NCBI GenBank assembly: GCA_947501695.1
Contig: CANMWO010000001.1
Coordinates: 310,001 to 374,000, forward strand
Source: an uncultured Sphingomonadaceae bacterium
GTDB lineage: Bacteria > Pseudomonadota > Alphaproteobacteria > Sphingomonadales > Sphingomonadaceae
Direction of reading: 5' to 3'
Length of the DNA: 64,000 nt
Made by a program: the position numbers and the translations under genes. The notes beneath the pieces were generated by a model. It made no database searches, had not been told where the DNA came from, and saw only the letters and a program-made list of their open reading frames with translations. Below are positions 28,582 through 37,027 of this stretch, one piece after another (position 1 is the stretch's first letter; every line of letters starts with the position of its first letter).

Positions 28582-30009
28582 ATGATGAAAAATTTAGATC
28601 CCCGCTCGTTTCTCTATCGCCCTGACGGATTGGACCCAGAACGGGCTAAGTCGTTAGTATCCGGCAGCCTTTCTGCATGTGACGATGGAGAGCTTTATCT
28701 GCAATATAGCGCTGTGGAGAGCTTCGGCTTTGATGATGGGCGCCTAAAAACCGCTGATTATAGCACTGATAGCGGCTTTGGTTTGCGCGGTGTGTCGGGT
28801 GAAATGACCGGTTTCTCGCATAGTAATGAAATTAGCGAAGCGGCAATCAAACGCGCGGCGCAAACCCTGCAATTGCTCGATCCTGCTAAGGGCGAGGCAG
28901 CTCCGCCACCGCGTGGCTCGAACCAGCATCTTTATGGCGAAGCCAACCCGCTGGAAACCATCCCGTTCGCGAAAAAAGTCGCACTGTGCCAAGAAATTGA
29001 CGCTGCCGCCCGCGCGCGTGACCCGCGTGTTGCGCAGGTTTCTGTCGGCCTGTCTGGTAGTTGGAGCGTGGTCGAAATTGTCCGCCCGGATGGTTTTGTC
29101 GCGACAGACGTGCGGCCTTTGGTACGCCTTAATGTCTCGATCGTCGCCGAACAAAATGGCCGCCGCGAAACTGGCAGTTTTGGCATGGGCGGCCGTTATC
29201 TATACGACCAGCTGTTCGAAGAAGCCCGTTGGAACCGGGCGATTGACGAAGCGCTCAATCAAGCGCTCGTTAATTTGGAGAGTGTTGACGCGCCGGCTGG
29301 CGAGCAAACCGTATTGCTTGGCCCCGGTTGGCCGGGGATTATTCTCCACGAAGCCATTGGCCACGGGTTGGAAGGCGATTTCAACCGCAAGGGTACGAGC
29401 GCATTTTCAGGACGCATTGGCGAGCGTGTCGCTGCGCCCGGCGTGACCGTTGTTGATGATGGCTCGATCAATGAACGGCGCGGTTCGCTGAGCATTGATG
29501 ACGAGGGCACACCGACCCAGGAAAATGTGTTGATCGAGGACGGCATCCTCAAATGCTACATGCAGGATCGGCTGAACGCGCGTCTGATGGGTGTTCCGGC
29601 GACTGGTAATGGCCGCCGCGAAAGCTATGCCCACGCGCCAATGCCGAGGATGACCAACACGTTTATGCGCGGCGGTAACGATGACCCGGACGAGTTGATG
29701 GGCCGTGTCAAAAACGGTATTTACGCCAAGAGCTTTGGTGGCGGACAGGTGGATATTGTTTCCGGCAAGTTCGTATTCTCCTGTACTGAGGCTTACAAGA
29801 TCGAGAACGGCAAATTGGGCGCACCGATTAAAGGTGCAACCTTAATCGGTGACGGTCCGACGGCGCTGACTAAGGTGACCGGTATCGGCAACGACATGGC
29901 GCTGGACGAAGGTATCGGCGTGTGCGGCAAGGGCGGGCAATCGGTGCCAGCCGGTGTTGGACAGCCAACTTTGCTGGTTGATGGGTTGACGGTTGGGGGT
30001 ACTGCTTGA
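28582..30009 (+). CDS. tldD: Metalloprotease TldD
   Basis: A 475-residue protein of the TldD/PmbA family. TldD, as a heterodimer with TldE (PmbA), cleaves unfolded peptides, antitoxins and modified-peptide precursors. The zinc motif HEAIGHGLEGD is intact, with the following RKGTSAFSGRIGERVA typical of TldD rather than TldE. Length is normal. TldE is not in this window. Two ATG codons stand at the start. The downstream gene begins within six bases of the stop, indicating an operon. Confidence 0.95.
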   Translation: MMKNLDPRSFLYRPDGLDPERAKSLVSGSLSACDDGELYLQYSAVESFGFDDGRLKTADYSTDSGFGLRGVSGEMTGFSHSNEISEAAIKRAAQTLQLLDPAKGEAAPPPRGSNQHLYGEANPLETIPFAKKVALCQEIDAAARARDPRVAQVSVGLSGSWSVVEIVRPDGFVATDVRPLVRLNVSIVAEQNGRRETGSFGMGGRYLYDQLFEEARWNRAIDEALNQALVNLESVDAPAGEQTVLLGPGWPGIILHEAIGHGLEGDFNRKGTSAFSGRIGERVAAPGVTVVDDGSINERRGSLSIDDEGTPTQENVLIEDGILKCYMQDRLNARLMGVPATGNGRRESYAHAPMPRMTNTFMRGGNDDPDELMGRVKNGIYAKSFGGGQVDIVSGKFVFSCTEAYKIENGKLGAPIKGATLIGDGPTALTKVTGIGNDMALDEGIGVCGKGGQSVPAGVGQPTLLVDGLTVGGTA

Positions 30010-30014
30010 GTTTG

Positions 30015-30560
30015 ATGGCCGACAATTGGTCAGCAGAAGTTACTCATTTCTGGTTCGACGAACTTAGCGTTGATGACTGGTTCGGCTCGAGCGCGGAGGT
30101 AGACGAGCAGATCACCGAGCGCTTTCAAGAACTTTGGGAAGAGCAGAAGTCGAAAATTGCGTCCGATTTCCTCGCAACCCCGAAAACTGCTCTCGCAGCG
30201 ATCATTCTGTTCGACCAATTCCCGCGCAATATTTTCCGGGGTACGGCAGAAGCATTTGCCACGGACCACTTGGCGCTGCAAATCGCCAAAGAAGTGATCG
30301 ATCGCGAAACGGATCACAAGCTGACCGAAGACCAACGGTCGTTTCTTTATATGCCGTTCATGCATAGCGAGGATCTGGAGGATCAGACCCGCTGTCTTGG
30401 CTTGTTCACCGCTTTGGGAACCGAAGACAACATCAAGTTCGCCAAGGCCCACCGAGATATCATCTTGCAATATGGCCGTTTTCCGCATCGCAATGCCGTG
30501 CTTGGCCGTGAGTCCCGCCCTGAAGAACAGGTCGCGATCGAACAAGGCTCGGGTTGGTAG
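30015..30560 (+). CDS. DUF924 family protein
   Basis: A 181-residue cytosolic all-helical protein with DUF924 signatures: FWFDELSVDDWFGSS, LAAIILFDQFPRNIFRGTAEAFATD (in parts), YMPFMHSEDLEDQ and FPHRNAVLGRES. The fold is TPR-like; no biochemical role is known. The ATG lies five bases after the tldD stop; a TTG overlapping that stop is an alternative start. Part of the co-directional run from tldD to patatin. Confidence 0.9.
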   Translation: MADNWSAEVTHFWFDELSVDDWFGSSAEVDEQITERFQELWEEQKSKIASDFLATPKTALAAIILFDQFPRNIFRGTAEAFATDHLALQIAKEVIDRETDHKLTEDQRSFLYMPFMHSEDLEDQTRCLGLFTALGTEDNIKFAKAHRDIILQYGRFPHRNAVLGRESRPEEQVAIEQGSGW

Positions 30561-30569
30561 CGCCGCTCT

Positions 30570-31073
30570 GTGCAGATAGCTTTCCAACAAACACTCGCGG
30601 CCTTGAAAACATGGCCCGATACAAAACAGTGGATGGCGGCTTTGCGCTTGGCCATCCCTGCTTTGGTGATGGTTGCGGCGCTGGGGTTTTTGGCAGAATG
30701 GTTGGTCTGGAACCCGGTGACCAACATCATGTCCCTGTTGGTTACCGCCGCTTTCCTGTTTTTTGTGCCCGCTTTGCTCGAGGAACTGGTGTTCCGCGGT
30801 GTACTGCTTTCATGGCTGACACAGCTCACGCCGCGTTGGGGGGCATGGCTCTCGACCCTGTTATTTGTCGCTTGGCATCCGTTGCAGGCGCTGACCATTG
30901 GTCCGCCTTGGGCAGACATGTTTCTGCATCCGACGTTCTGGATCGCCACGCTAATCCTCGGTATCATATTGGCGCATATACGAATTGTTTCGCGGTCGCT
31001 TTGGCCGGTGATTTTGATACATTGGTTTGCTGTTCTGATCTGGAAATCTCTGTTAGGAGGACCGTTCTATTGA
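30570..31073 (+). CDS. CPBP family intramembrane protease
   Basis: A 167-residue membrane protein with about five helices. The family motif EELVFRG (Glu71, Glu72, Arg76) and a histidine in FVAWHPLQ (His103) are present, as needed for the glutamate-type intramembrane protease active site; a second histidine is in LIHWF (His151). It would cleave substrates in the inner membrane; bacterial members act on prenylated-like or bacteriocin-related targets, but none is indicated here. The start is a GTG nine bases after the DUF924 stop; an ATG at codon 22 is possible. Confidence 0.85.
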   Translation: MQIAFQQTLAALKTWPDTKQWMAALRLAIPALVMVAALGFLAEWLVWNPVTNIMSLLVTAAFLFFVPALLEELVFRGVLLSWLTQLTPRWGAWLSTLLFVAWHPLQALTIGPPWADMFLHPTFWIATLILGIILAHIRIVSRSLWPVILIHWFAVLIWKSLLGGPFY

Positions 31074-31088
31074 ACAGGACACACGACC

Positions 31089-31664
31089 ATGGCTGAATTT
31101 TTCGATGCACTGAACGATGACCACACGGCTTTCATTGGGAAACAGCCGATGTTTTTTGTGGCGACAGCAGCGGCAGATGGACGGATCAATCTTTCTCCAA
31201 AAGGCTATGACGTTTTCCGTGTGCTTGGCCCCAACCGGGTGGCGTATTTAGATTTGCGTGGTTCAGGCAATGAAACCCATGCCCATATGATTGCGGATCA
31301 GGCTGATAGAGGCCGGGTCACGATCATGTTCAATAATTTCGGAAACCCCGCTCTTATCATGCGGCTCTACGGCACAGGTAAGCCAGTACTGCCACAGGAT
31401 GATGGTTGGGATGAATTGGCACAGCATTTCGATATTTTACCGGGAACCCGTCAGATATTCGACATATCTGTAAATACTGTGCAGGGCAGTTGTGGATATG
31501 GCATACCCCACATGAAGCTAGAAAAAGAACGCGAAACACTGATCAAATATCACGAGCAATCAAGAGAGGAAGAGTGGTTCCAGAAGGTCAAAGCTACGAC
31601 CACTAGCATTGACGGATTGCCTTCGCGCGCAACCGAACATTTTTTCGATCCTAAAGAGCTTTAA
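31089..31664 (+). CDS. Pyridoxamine 5'-phosphate oxidase family protein
   Basis: A 191-residue flavin-binding split-barrel protein. FVATAAADGRINLSPKG and VAYLDLRGSGNETHAHM are typical for this family of small FMN or F420-related oxidoreductases with a C-terminal helical extension (MKLEKERETLIKYHEQS). It is not the canonical PdxH. Substrate unknown. It starts 15 bases after the CPBP gene, which points to one operon. Confidence 0.85.
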   Translation: MAEFFDALNDDHTAFIGKQPMFFVATAAADGRINLSPKGYDVFRVLGPNRVAYLDLRGSGNETHAHMIADQADRGRVTIMFNNFGNPALIMRLYGTGKPVLPQDDGWDELAQHFDILPGTRQIFDISVNTVQGSCGYGIPHMKLEKERETLIKYHEQSREEEWFQKVKATTTSIDGLPSRATEHFFDPKEL

Positions 31665-31668
31665 TGCG

Positions 31669-31881
31669 ATGAGCCTCGTAGAAATATCCCGTCATATGCA
31701 TGGTATTGAAGCAGAAATTATCCGTGGTCGGCTGGAAGCTGCGGGCATTGGTGCGGTTTGTTTCGACAGCGGCGTGAACATTGTCGAGGGAGCAGGAATT
31801 GCCTTGCCCGCCCGCGTCATGGTGCTGGCCGAAGATTTGGATGAGGCCCGAGCGATATTGGCAGAGGATGTCTCCCTATGA
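31669..31881 (+). CDS. DUF2007 domain protein
   Basis: A 70-residue protein covering one DUF2007 domain (a small PII-like alpha/beta fold): MHGIEAEIIRGRLEAAGIGA, then GIALPARVMVLAEDLDEAR. The family is thought to be a regulatory or signal-transducing ligand-binding fold, without defined ligand. The ATG lies four bases after the preceding stop. Patatin follows 10 bases later, a frequent neighbour arrangement in sphingomonads. Confidence 0.85.
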   Translation: MSLVEISRHMHGIEAEIIRGRLEAAGIGAVCFDSGVNIVEGAGIALPARVMVLAEDLDEARAILAEDVSL

Positions 31882-31891
31882 GTATTTTAGC

Positions 31892-32710
31892 ATGAAAATA
31901 TCCCTCGCTCTGGGCGGCGGCGCTGGCCTCGGCTGGACCCATATCGGCGTGTTGCGCGCGATCGAAGAATCTCCGCTGGAAATTGCGGCTATTTCTGGCA
32001 CCTCCATTGGCGCGATTGCTGGGGCGAGCTACGCTGCTGGAAAACTAGACTATCTTGAAGAAACAGCGCGGACCGCCAATTTCCGGACCTTGCTTCGCTT
32101 CATGGACCCGCATTTTAAACGCGGTGCCGTCATGGGCGCGCGGACCATTGAAAAAGAGCTGGAGGAACAGCTAGGTAGCCTCAGCTTTGAGGATTTATCG
32201 ATGCCAGTGGCTGCTGTTGCAGCGGACCTGCGCACGGGCGATACAATCATTATGAACAGCGGCAAGTTGGTCCCCGCAATACGGGCTTCCATGTCCTTGC
32301 CAGGTATTTTCAAGCCGGTTGAATATGACGGCCGGCTGTTAGTGGACGGCGGGGCGGCCCTACCTGTGCCCGTTTCCCCGGCGCGGGAGATGGCACCCGA
32401 TGCATTGTGCCTGTCGATTAATCTGCAGGATGATTTTATCGGCCGCGCCGAATTGGCTGGTATCGCACGTGATGATGGAAAATATCCCAATAGTATTGCC
32501 ATCGTAAAGGCATCTATTGGCCTGTCTCTCCGCAATTTGGGACGCTATTCATTGGCCTTAGACCCGCCAGATTTTGCGCTATCCCCGTCCGTCGGCCACA
32601 TTGATATGCAGAATTTCACTAAAGCAGACGAACTGATCGAAATCGGCCACCGCGAGACGGTTGCGATCATTCCCGAGATTCTCGAGAGGATTGAAAAAGG
32701 TGCTGCCTAA
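31892..32710 (+). CDS. Patatin-like phospholipase (RssA type)
   Basis: A 272-residue serine acyl hydrolase. The oxyanion loop LALGGGAGLGWTHIGV, the nucleophile elbow GTSIGAIAG and the Asp motif VDGGAALPVPV of the Ser-Asp dyad are all present. There is no signal peptide, so it acts on inner-membrane lipids from the cytosol. Length fits the compact RssA/NTE-related group. A perfect 7-base palindrome (GCCTAAA/TTTAGGC, 32705-32719) spans its stop codon. Last gene of the co-directional run before glnK. Confidence 0.9.
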   Translation: MKISLALGGGAGLGWTHIGVLRAIEESPLEIAAISGTSIGAIAGASYAAGKLDYLEETARTANFRTLLRFMDPHFKRGAVMGARTIEKELEEQLGSLSFEDLSMPVAAVAADLRTGDTIIMNSGKLVPAIRASMSLPGIFKPVEYDGRLLVDGGAALPVPVSPAREMAPDALCLSINLQDDFIGRAELAGIARDDGKYPNSIAIVKASIGLSLRNLGRYSLALDPPDFALSPSVGHIDMQNFTKADELIEIGHRETVAIIPEILERIEKGAA

Positions 32711-32802
32711 AATTTAGGCAATCGTATCGCACTGCACAAAATTTACCCTTTGTTTAGAATTTGAGATTCAAATTTTCCCTTGAATCCAGCCACTTTTGAT
32801 TC

Positions 32803-32818
32803 TGGCATGCCCTTTGCA
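32803..32818 (+). promoter_or_regulatory. Sigma-54 promoter of glnK-amtB
   Basis: TGGCATGCCCTTTGCA matches the sigma-54 consensus TGGCAC-N5-TTGCA with the GG and GC dinucleotides at the required spacing. It lies 34 bases before glnK, the classic NtrC-controlled target. An upstream inverted repeat, AATTTGA-GAT-TCAAATT (32758-32774), may be an activator site, but it is not a clear NtrC consensus. Confidence 0.85.
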
Positions 32819-32852
32819 AGGTTGCCCTCGGTAACAAATAACAGGGGGCATA

Positions 32853-33191
32853 ATGAAATTTATCATTGCCATAATTAAGCCGTTTAAACTTGATGACGTA
32901 CGCGACGCGCTGACGGAAGTTGGTGTCGCAGGCATGACTGTGTCTGAGGTCAAAGGTTTTGGACGGCAAAAAGGCCAAACCGAAGTGTATCGCGGGGCTG
33001 AATATACAACCAACATGGTTCCCAAAGTAAAATTGGAAATCGCATGCAGTAGCGAACTGGCTGCACAGGCTGTTGAAGCCATCCAGAGTGCAGCAGGCAC
33101 CGAATCCATTGGCGATGGCAAGATATTCGTCATGGGCTTGGATGATGCCGTTCGAATTCGCACCGGTGAAACCGGCGATACCGCGATTTAA
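32853..33191 (+). CDS. glnK: PII nitrogen regulatory protein GlnK
   Basis: A 112-residue PII protein, a homotrimer sensing 2-oxoglutarate, ATP/ADP and nitrogen state. The T-loop YRGAEYTTNMVPKVK contains Tyr51, the uridylylation site, and the C-terminal part holds GDGKIFVMGLDDAVRIRTGE. Linked 15 bases before amtB, which identifies it as GlnK rather than GlnB: it would block the ammonium channel when nitrogen is plentiful. Expression should depend on sigma-54 and NtrC. Confidence 0.95.
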   Translation: MKFIIAIIKPFKLDDVRDALTEVGVAGMTVSEVKGFGRQKGQTEVYRGAEYTTNMVPKVKLEIACSSELAAQAVEAIQSAAGTESIGDGKIFVMGLDDAVRIRTGETGDTAI

Positions 33192-33206
33192 ACAGGGAAG
33201 CGTATA

Positions 33207-34541
33207 ATGAAAAAAATTCTAACACTATCTGCGGGACTGGTAGCCATGGGAATGGCGTCACCCGCGCTGGCGCAGGAGGCGGTTGAAGTCGCTGATCCTA
33301 GCGCCAATGTTGCTTATATCTTTAACACGCTGCTGTTCCTGATCGGCGGCTTCTTGGTCATGTGGATGGCCGCTGGTTTTGCAATGCTTGAGGCAGGTTT
33401 GGTTCGTTCCAAAAATGTTTCGATGCAATGCCTTAAAAACATCAGTCTTTATTCACTCGCAGGCATCATGTTCTGGGTCACTGGTTACAATCTGATGTAC
33501 ACCGATGTTGCTAGCTGGATCGGGACATTTGGTCCTTATGGCATGCAAGCGGTCGGCGAAGCGGACGTCGAAACTGGTTATTCGGTGGCATCCGACTGGT
33601 TCTTCCAGATGGTTTTCTGTGCAACAACGGCATCCATTGTGTCTGGCACGATCGCAGAACGCGTTAAATTCTGGCCCTTCATGATCTTTGTCGCGGTTTT
33701 GACCGGTTTCATCTATCCTATCACGGGTAGCTGGGAATGGGGCACTGGCTGGCTCGATCAACGCGGCTTTAGCGATTTTGCCGGATCAACTTTGGTTCAC
33801 TCTGTAGGCGGCTGGGCTGCTCTGGCAGGTGCGTTGATCATCGGGCCTCGGATGGGTCGCTATGTCAACGGCAAGATCACTGTCATGCCGGGTTCAAGCA
33901 TTCCGCTGGCAACTTTGGGTACTTTCATCCTGTGGCTCGGTTGGTTCGGATTTAACGGTGCATCGCAGCTCGCCATGGGTACGATTGGTGATGTCAGCGA
34001 TGTGTCGAAGATCTTCGTCAACACCAATATGGCTGCTGCTGGCGGCGTGGTTACAGCGATCGTTCTAACCCAACTGCTATATAAGAAGATTGACGTAACG
34101 ATGGCGCTCAACGGCGCTCTGGCTGGTCTGGTATCGATCACCGCTGAACCGCTGGCACCATCGGTTCCGGCTTCTATCCTCATCGGAAGTGTCGGTGGTC
34201 TGATCGTAGTGTTCGCAGTACCATTGCTCGACAAGCTGAAGATCGATGATGTCGTGGGTGCTATTCCGGTTCACTTGTTGGCCGGTATCTGGGGCACATT
34301 GATCGTTGCTTGGAATACCCAGTCAGAGGTTGACGGTGTAACCCTGAGCGTTGGCGCACAGCTTGGCGTTCAAGCACTCGGTGTAGTTGCTATAGGCGCC
34401 TTCACCTTCGTGCTCAGTGCCATTGTCTGGACCGCATTGAAATTCACCATTGGCGTTCGACCTTCCGAAGAAGACGAACAGCTGGGTATGGACATCGCCG
34501 AAGTCGGTGTTGAAGCTTACCCAGAATTTGCCAAAGGCTAA
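33207..34541 (+). CDS. amtB: Ammonium transporter AmtB
   Basis: A 444-residue inner-membrane ammonium channel with 11 predicted helices after a cleaved signal peptide ending in ALA, as is common in alphaproteobacteria. The pore histidines are in LVHSVGGWAALAGA and IPVHLLAGIWGT, and the substrate-site aromatic and Asp region DFAGSTLVH is recognisable. It is translated from the glnK transcript and followed by a strong terminator. Codon use leans to GGT/CGT/AAC-type preferred codons, which suggests high expression when induced. Confidence 0.96.
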   Translation: MKKILTLSAGLVAMGMASPALAQEAVEVADPSANVAYIFNTLLFLIGGFLVMWMAAGFAMLEAGLVRSKNVSMQCLKNISLYSLAGIMFWVTGYNLMYTDVASWIGTFGPYGMQAVGEADVETGYSVASDWFFQMVFCATTASIVSGTIAERVKFWPFMIFVAVLTGFIYPITGSWEWGTGWLDQRGFSDFAGSTLVHSVGGWAALAGALIIGPRMGRYVNGKITVMPGSSIPLATLGTFILWLGWFGFNGASQLAMGTIGDVSDVSKIFVNTNMAAAGGVVTAIVLTQLLYKKIDVTMALNGALAGLVSITAEPLAPSVPASILIGSVGGLIVVFAVPLLDKLKIDDVVGAIPVHLLAGIWGTLIVAWNTQSEVDGVTLSVGAQLGVQALGVVAIGAFTFVLSAIVWTALKFTIGVRPSEEDEQLGMDIAEVGVEAYPEFAKG

Positions 34542-34916
34542 CCAGTTTGGTGCCGGCCCTTCTCCTCCCAGAATATTGAGGTCGGCACCTCACCTTGTTC
34601 CTCCTGAGAACAACAACTTTATGGCCGGTGGTGGAAACACCCCGGCCTTTTTTTGTGGGCATAGAAAAGCGCGAACTAAATGCGAATGGTTCGATATCGA
34701 TCGGCAGCTATCCTTTGAAAGTTAAAGGGTGGACGTATATCGAGATCATTTGTGTCAACAACAGCCAGAAAACCAACATAATTGATGTTCATAAAAATGG
34801 CTACTTATCTGAACGGCTCCTGACAAAGGGGTTCAGTCTCTACTCAATCGCCATCCCCTAAAAGAGTGTCACAAGCTCGGAAAATGGTTCTCGAGTAGTT
34901 TGAAAGGAAAGTGGAG
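34542..34916. other. Intergenic region with no gene seen
   Basis: Apart from the amtB terminator (34623-34654) I see no credible coding sequence. Short open frames here lack ribosome sites and family similarity. The last 60 bases should hold the promoter of the next gene. Confidence 0.6.
34623..34654 (+). terminator. Intrinsic terminator of glnK-amtB
   Basis: GGCCGG plus GGTG (one T bulge) pairs with CACC plus CCGGCC around a GAAA tetraloop, followed by seven T. This is a strong Rho-independent terminator 82 bases after the amtB stop. Confidence 0.95.
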
Positions 34917-35435
34917 ATGAACACTCTTAAAACAGCAATGATCGGAACCGCTGCCGCAACTGCGATGGCCGTTTCTGCAACCCCAGCTATGGCAAAAGAT
35001 CATGGCCGGGATGGCATTAGTGCTGGCGAGGTTATTGCTGGGGCCGTTGTTATCGGAGCCATCGCAGCAATTGCGAGTTCGGGCAAAAAAGATCGTTATG
35101 CCTATAATGATCGATATCGGGGTGATCGTTATAATCGCGGTTATCGTGATAACAATTATCGCCACAATGGTTATCGGAAAGGCAAGCGCATCAACTCGCG
35201 CCGGGCTGTGAACAAATGTGTGCGGGCTACGGAGCGCAAGGCTGGCTATTATGGCCGGGCAGATGTGACCCAGATCCGTGACGTTGAACGCACCCGCTAT
35301 GGTTACAAAGTCAAGGGCCGGGTGGCTGTGAAAAATGGCTATCGGCGCGGCTATGATAGCGGCAAATTTACTTGCTATGTCGACGGAAGGCGGGTGTCGG
35401 AAGTACGCCTGAAGAACCTAAAATATCGCAGGTAG
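34917..35435 (+). CDS. Exported glycine-helix/Arg-Tyr-rich envelope protein, copy 1
   Basis: A 172-residue protein. After a signal peptide ending in AMA comes a small-residue hydrophobic helix (GEVIAGAVVIGAIAAIASSG), then a disordered Arg/Tyr/Asn/Gly-rich stretch (about 60-95), then a C-terminal domain with two cysteines (KCVRATERKAG ... FTCYVDGRRV). A paralog with the same plan follows 108 bases later. The Arg/Tyr-rich part may bind nucleic acid, polysaccharide or membranes; that is not shown. ATG is chosen over a GTG two codons upstream. Confidence 0.72.
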   Translation: MNTLKTAMIGTAAATAMAVSATPAMAKDHGRDGISAGEVIAGAVVIGAIAAIASSGKKDRYAYNDRYRGDRYNRGYRDNNYRHNGYRKGKRINSRRAVNKCVRATERKAGYYGRADVTQIRDVERTRYGYKVKGRVAVKNGYRRGYDSGKFTCYVDGRRVSEVRLKNLKYRR

Positions 35436-35455
35436 GATTACAAAATGTAAAAAAT

Positions 35456-35526
35456 GGTTCAGCCTGGTGACAGGCTGGACCAACTATATATAGTGTATGA
35501 GCAGATTCTAGGGCACAGAATCTGCT
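35456..35526 (+). other. Two hairpins in the leader of the second envelope protein gene
   Basis: First hairpin: GGTTCAGCCTG pairs with CAGGCTGGACC around GTGA (35456-35481, one G-T pair). Second: AGCAGATTCT pairs perfectly with AGAATCTGCT around a 7-base loop (35500-35526). The second ends five bases before the ribosome site TAGGGG. Neither has a T run, so they are more likely leader or processing structures than terminators. Confidence 0.65.
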
Positions 35527-35543
35527 GAAAATAGGGGTATAAT

Positions 35544-36191
35544 ATGCGTTTTCAAAAGAAATTCTCTGCAATTGCTGCATCGACGGCATTGGTTTTTACC
35601 GGATTTGCGCCAGCAATGGCTGCGCCGGTCAATTCCGCACCAGCGCCTGTGGGCGTTCTGGACATGACCAACCTTGGCTGGACGGCAGATAGCGACAAAG
35701 TAGAAGGCTGGCGCAGTTCGCGCGGTTACCGTGGCTATCGCGGTTATGGATACGGGCGCGGTTATCGCCGGCACCGGAACCGGGTTGATGCCGGTGATGT
35801 GCTTGCAGGTGTTCTGATTTTTGGCGGCATTGCAGCTATTGCGAGTGCCGCTTCGAAAAACAAGCGGGATCGTCGTTATGATAATCGCGATTATCGCTAT
35901 GACCGGCGCAACGATGATCGCCGCTATGATAATCGCCGATCAGATAGCCGCAGCGATCGCGGTACGGGTTCCATGGATACTGCCATTAGTGCTTGCTCCA
36001 ATGCAGCCGAACGGCAGGCAGGGGACAATGTTCGCGTTTCCGAAATTCAATCGGTAGCACGCGATGGTGCCGGTTGGCGTGTTGAAGGCGGCTTGTCCGG
36101 CAGCGAACAGCGCACATTCTTGTGCGGTGCGACTGATGGCCGGGTTGATTTTGTGCAACTGGGCAACGGCGACTTAGCTTTCGCGAATTAG
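35544..36191 (+). CDS. Exported glycine-helix/Arg-Tyr-rich envelope protein, copy 2
   Basis: A 215-residue relative of the preceding protein: signal peptide ending in AMA, a Tyr/Gly/Arg repeat (SRGYRGYRGYGYGRGYRR), the helix GDVLAGVLIFGGIAAIASAA, a highly charged Asp/Arg/Tyr stretch (about 108-142) and a two-Cys C-terminal domain (SACSNAAERQAGDNVRVSEI ... FLCGATDGRVDFVQLG). The shared helix and C-terminal domain show duplication. The charged stretch is built of short DNA repeats (GATAATCGC-like), which could vary in length. Function unknown. Confidence 0.75.
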   Translation: MRFQKKFSAIAASTALVFTGFAPAMAAPVNSAPAPVGVLDMTNLGWTADSDKVEGWRSSRGYRGYRGYGYGRGYRRHRNRVDAGDVLAGVLIFGGIAAIASAASKNKRDRRYDNRDYRYDRRNDDRRYDNRRSDSRSDRGTGSMDTAISACSNAAERQAGDNVRVSEIQSVARDGAGWRVEGGLSGSEQRTFLCGATDGRVDFVQLGNGDLAFAN

Positions 36192-36210
36192 GGCTCTCAC
36201 CAACGAGATA

Positions 36211-37005
36211 TTAAACAGCGGTACGACCGAGTTCTTGGCGTGTGACCGGGTGAGAAGCACTAAGGCCCCCGTCAACGGCAATCGCCTGGCCGTTGACATA
36301 GGATGACCGATCGGAAGCAAGGAACAATGCTACTTCTGCCATTTCAATCGGATTGGCCCCGCGGCGCAGCGGATTGAGATAGCCAAGACGGTCCTCTTTT
36401 CCCTTCTCCCGAGCTTTATCATAGATAAACTGGGTCATTCCGGTCTCTGTGATGCCAGGGCAAATGGCGTTGCAGCGCACGTTAGCTGTGGCAAATTGCT
36501 GAGCCGCTACTTTGACCAGATTGATGACTCCCGCTTTCGAAGCCGAATAAGCAGGGCCGCCAGCACCAGACCGGATTCCAGCGACGCTGGCCGTACAGAT
36601 AATAGATCCGCCATGTCCGCTGTCAGCGATTACCTTACCAGCATATTTTGCAGCCAGAAACGGTCCAATCAGGTTTACTCGCAAGACTTCTTGCCACTCT
36701 GCAACACTGCTGTCGAAGATACCTTCAAATCCGCCACCAATACCGGCATTGGCAAAAAAGACATGTAGGTCGCCAAATTTTTGCTCGGCGGCGTCAACCA
36801 GCATTTCAATATCGCCTTCAGAACCGGCGTCTGCTTTTATCGCGATGATATTGCCGTTCGAGCCCTTGGCCGTATCTTCGACGGCATCGGTAACATCACT
36901 CGCAATAACCTTTGCGCCATGCTCAGCAAATAGCAGTGCTGATGCTCGGCCAATGCCGCTGCCGGCGCCGGTGACAATGGCTACTTTATCCTTGAGGTCC
37001 GCCAT
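36211..37005 (-). CDS. Short-chain dehydrogenase/reductase (left operon)
   Basis: A 264-residue NAD(P)-dependent oxidoreductase: cofactor motif [14 protein letters not shown] in FANAGIGGG, catalytic Ser in CTASVAG and YSASK. Asp at the end of the second strand (IASDV) favours NAD. It is the last gene of an operon with the APH-like kinase, alcohol dehydrogenase and ACAD11-like dehydrogenase, so a 3-hydroxyacyl or related hydroxy substrate is likely. It starts 22 bases after the kinase stop. Confidence 0.88.
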   Translation of the reverse strand: MADLKDKVAIVTGAGSGIGRASALLFAEHGAKVIASDVTDAVEDTAKGSNGNIIAIKADAGSEGDIEMLVDAAEQKFGDLHVFFANAGIGGGFEGIFDSSVAEWQEVLRVNLIGPFLAAKYAGKVIADSGHGGSIICTASVAGIRSGAGGPAYSASKAGVINLVKVAAQQFATANVRCNAICPGITETGMTQFIYDKAREKGKEDRLGYLNPLRRGANPIEMAEVALFLASDRSSYVNGQAIAVDGGLSASHPVTRQELGRTAV

Positions 37006-37027
37006 GCTTTGCTCCTGTGATTGCGAG

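Noticed and set aside
32705-32719. GCCTAAA/TTTAGGC palindrome at the patatin stop codon
   Set aside because: Short and A/T-rich with no T run; probably chance or a weak structure.
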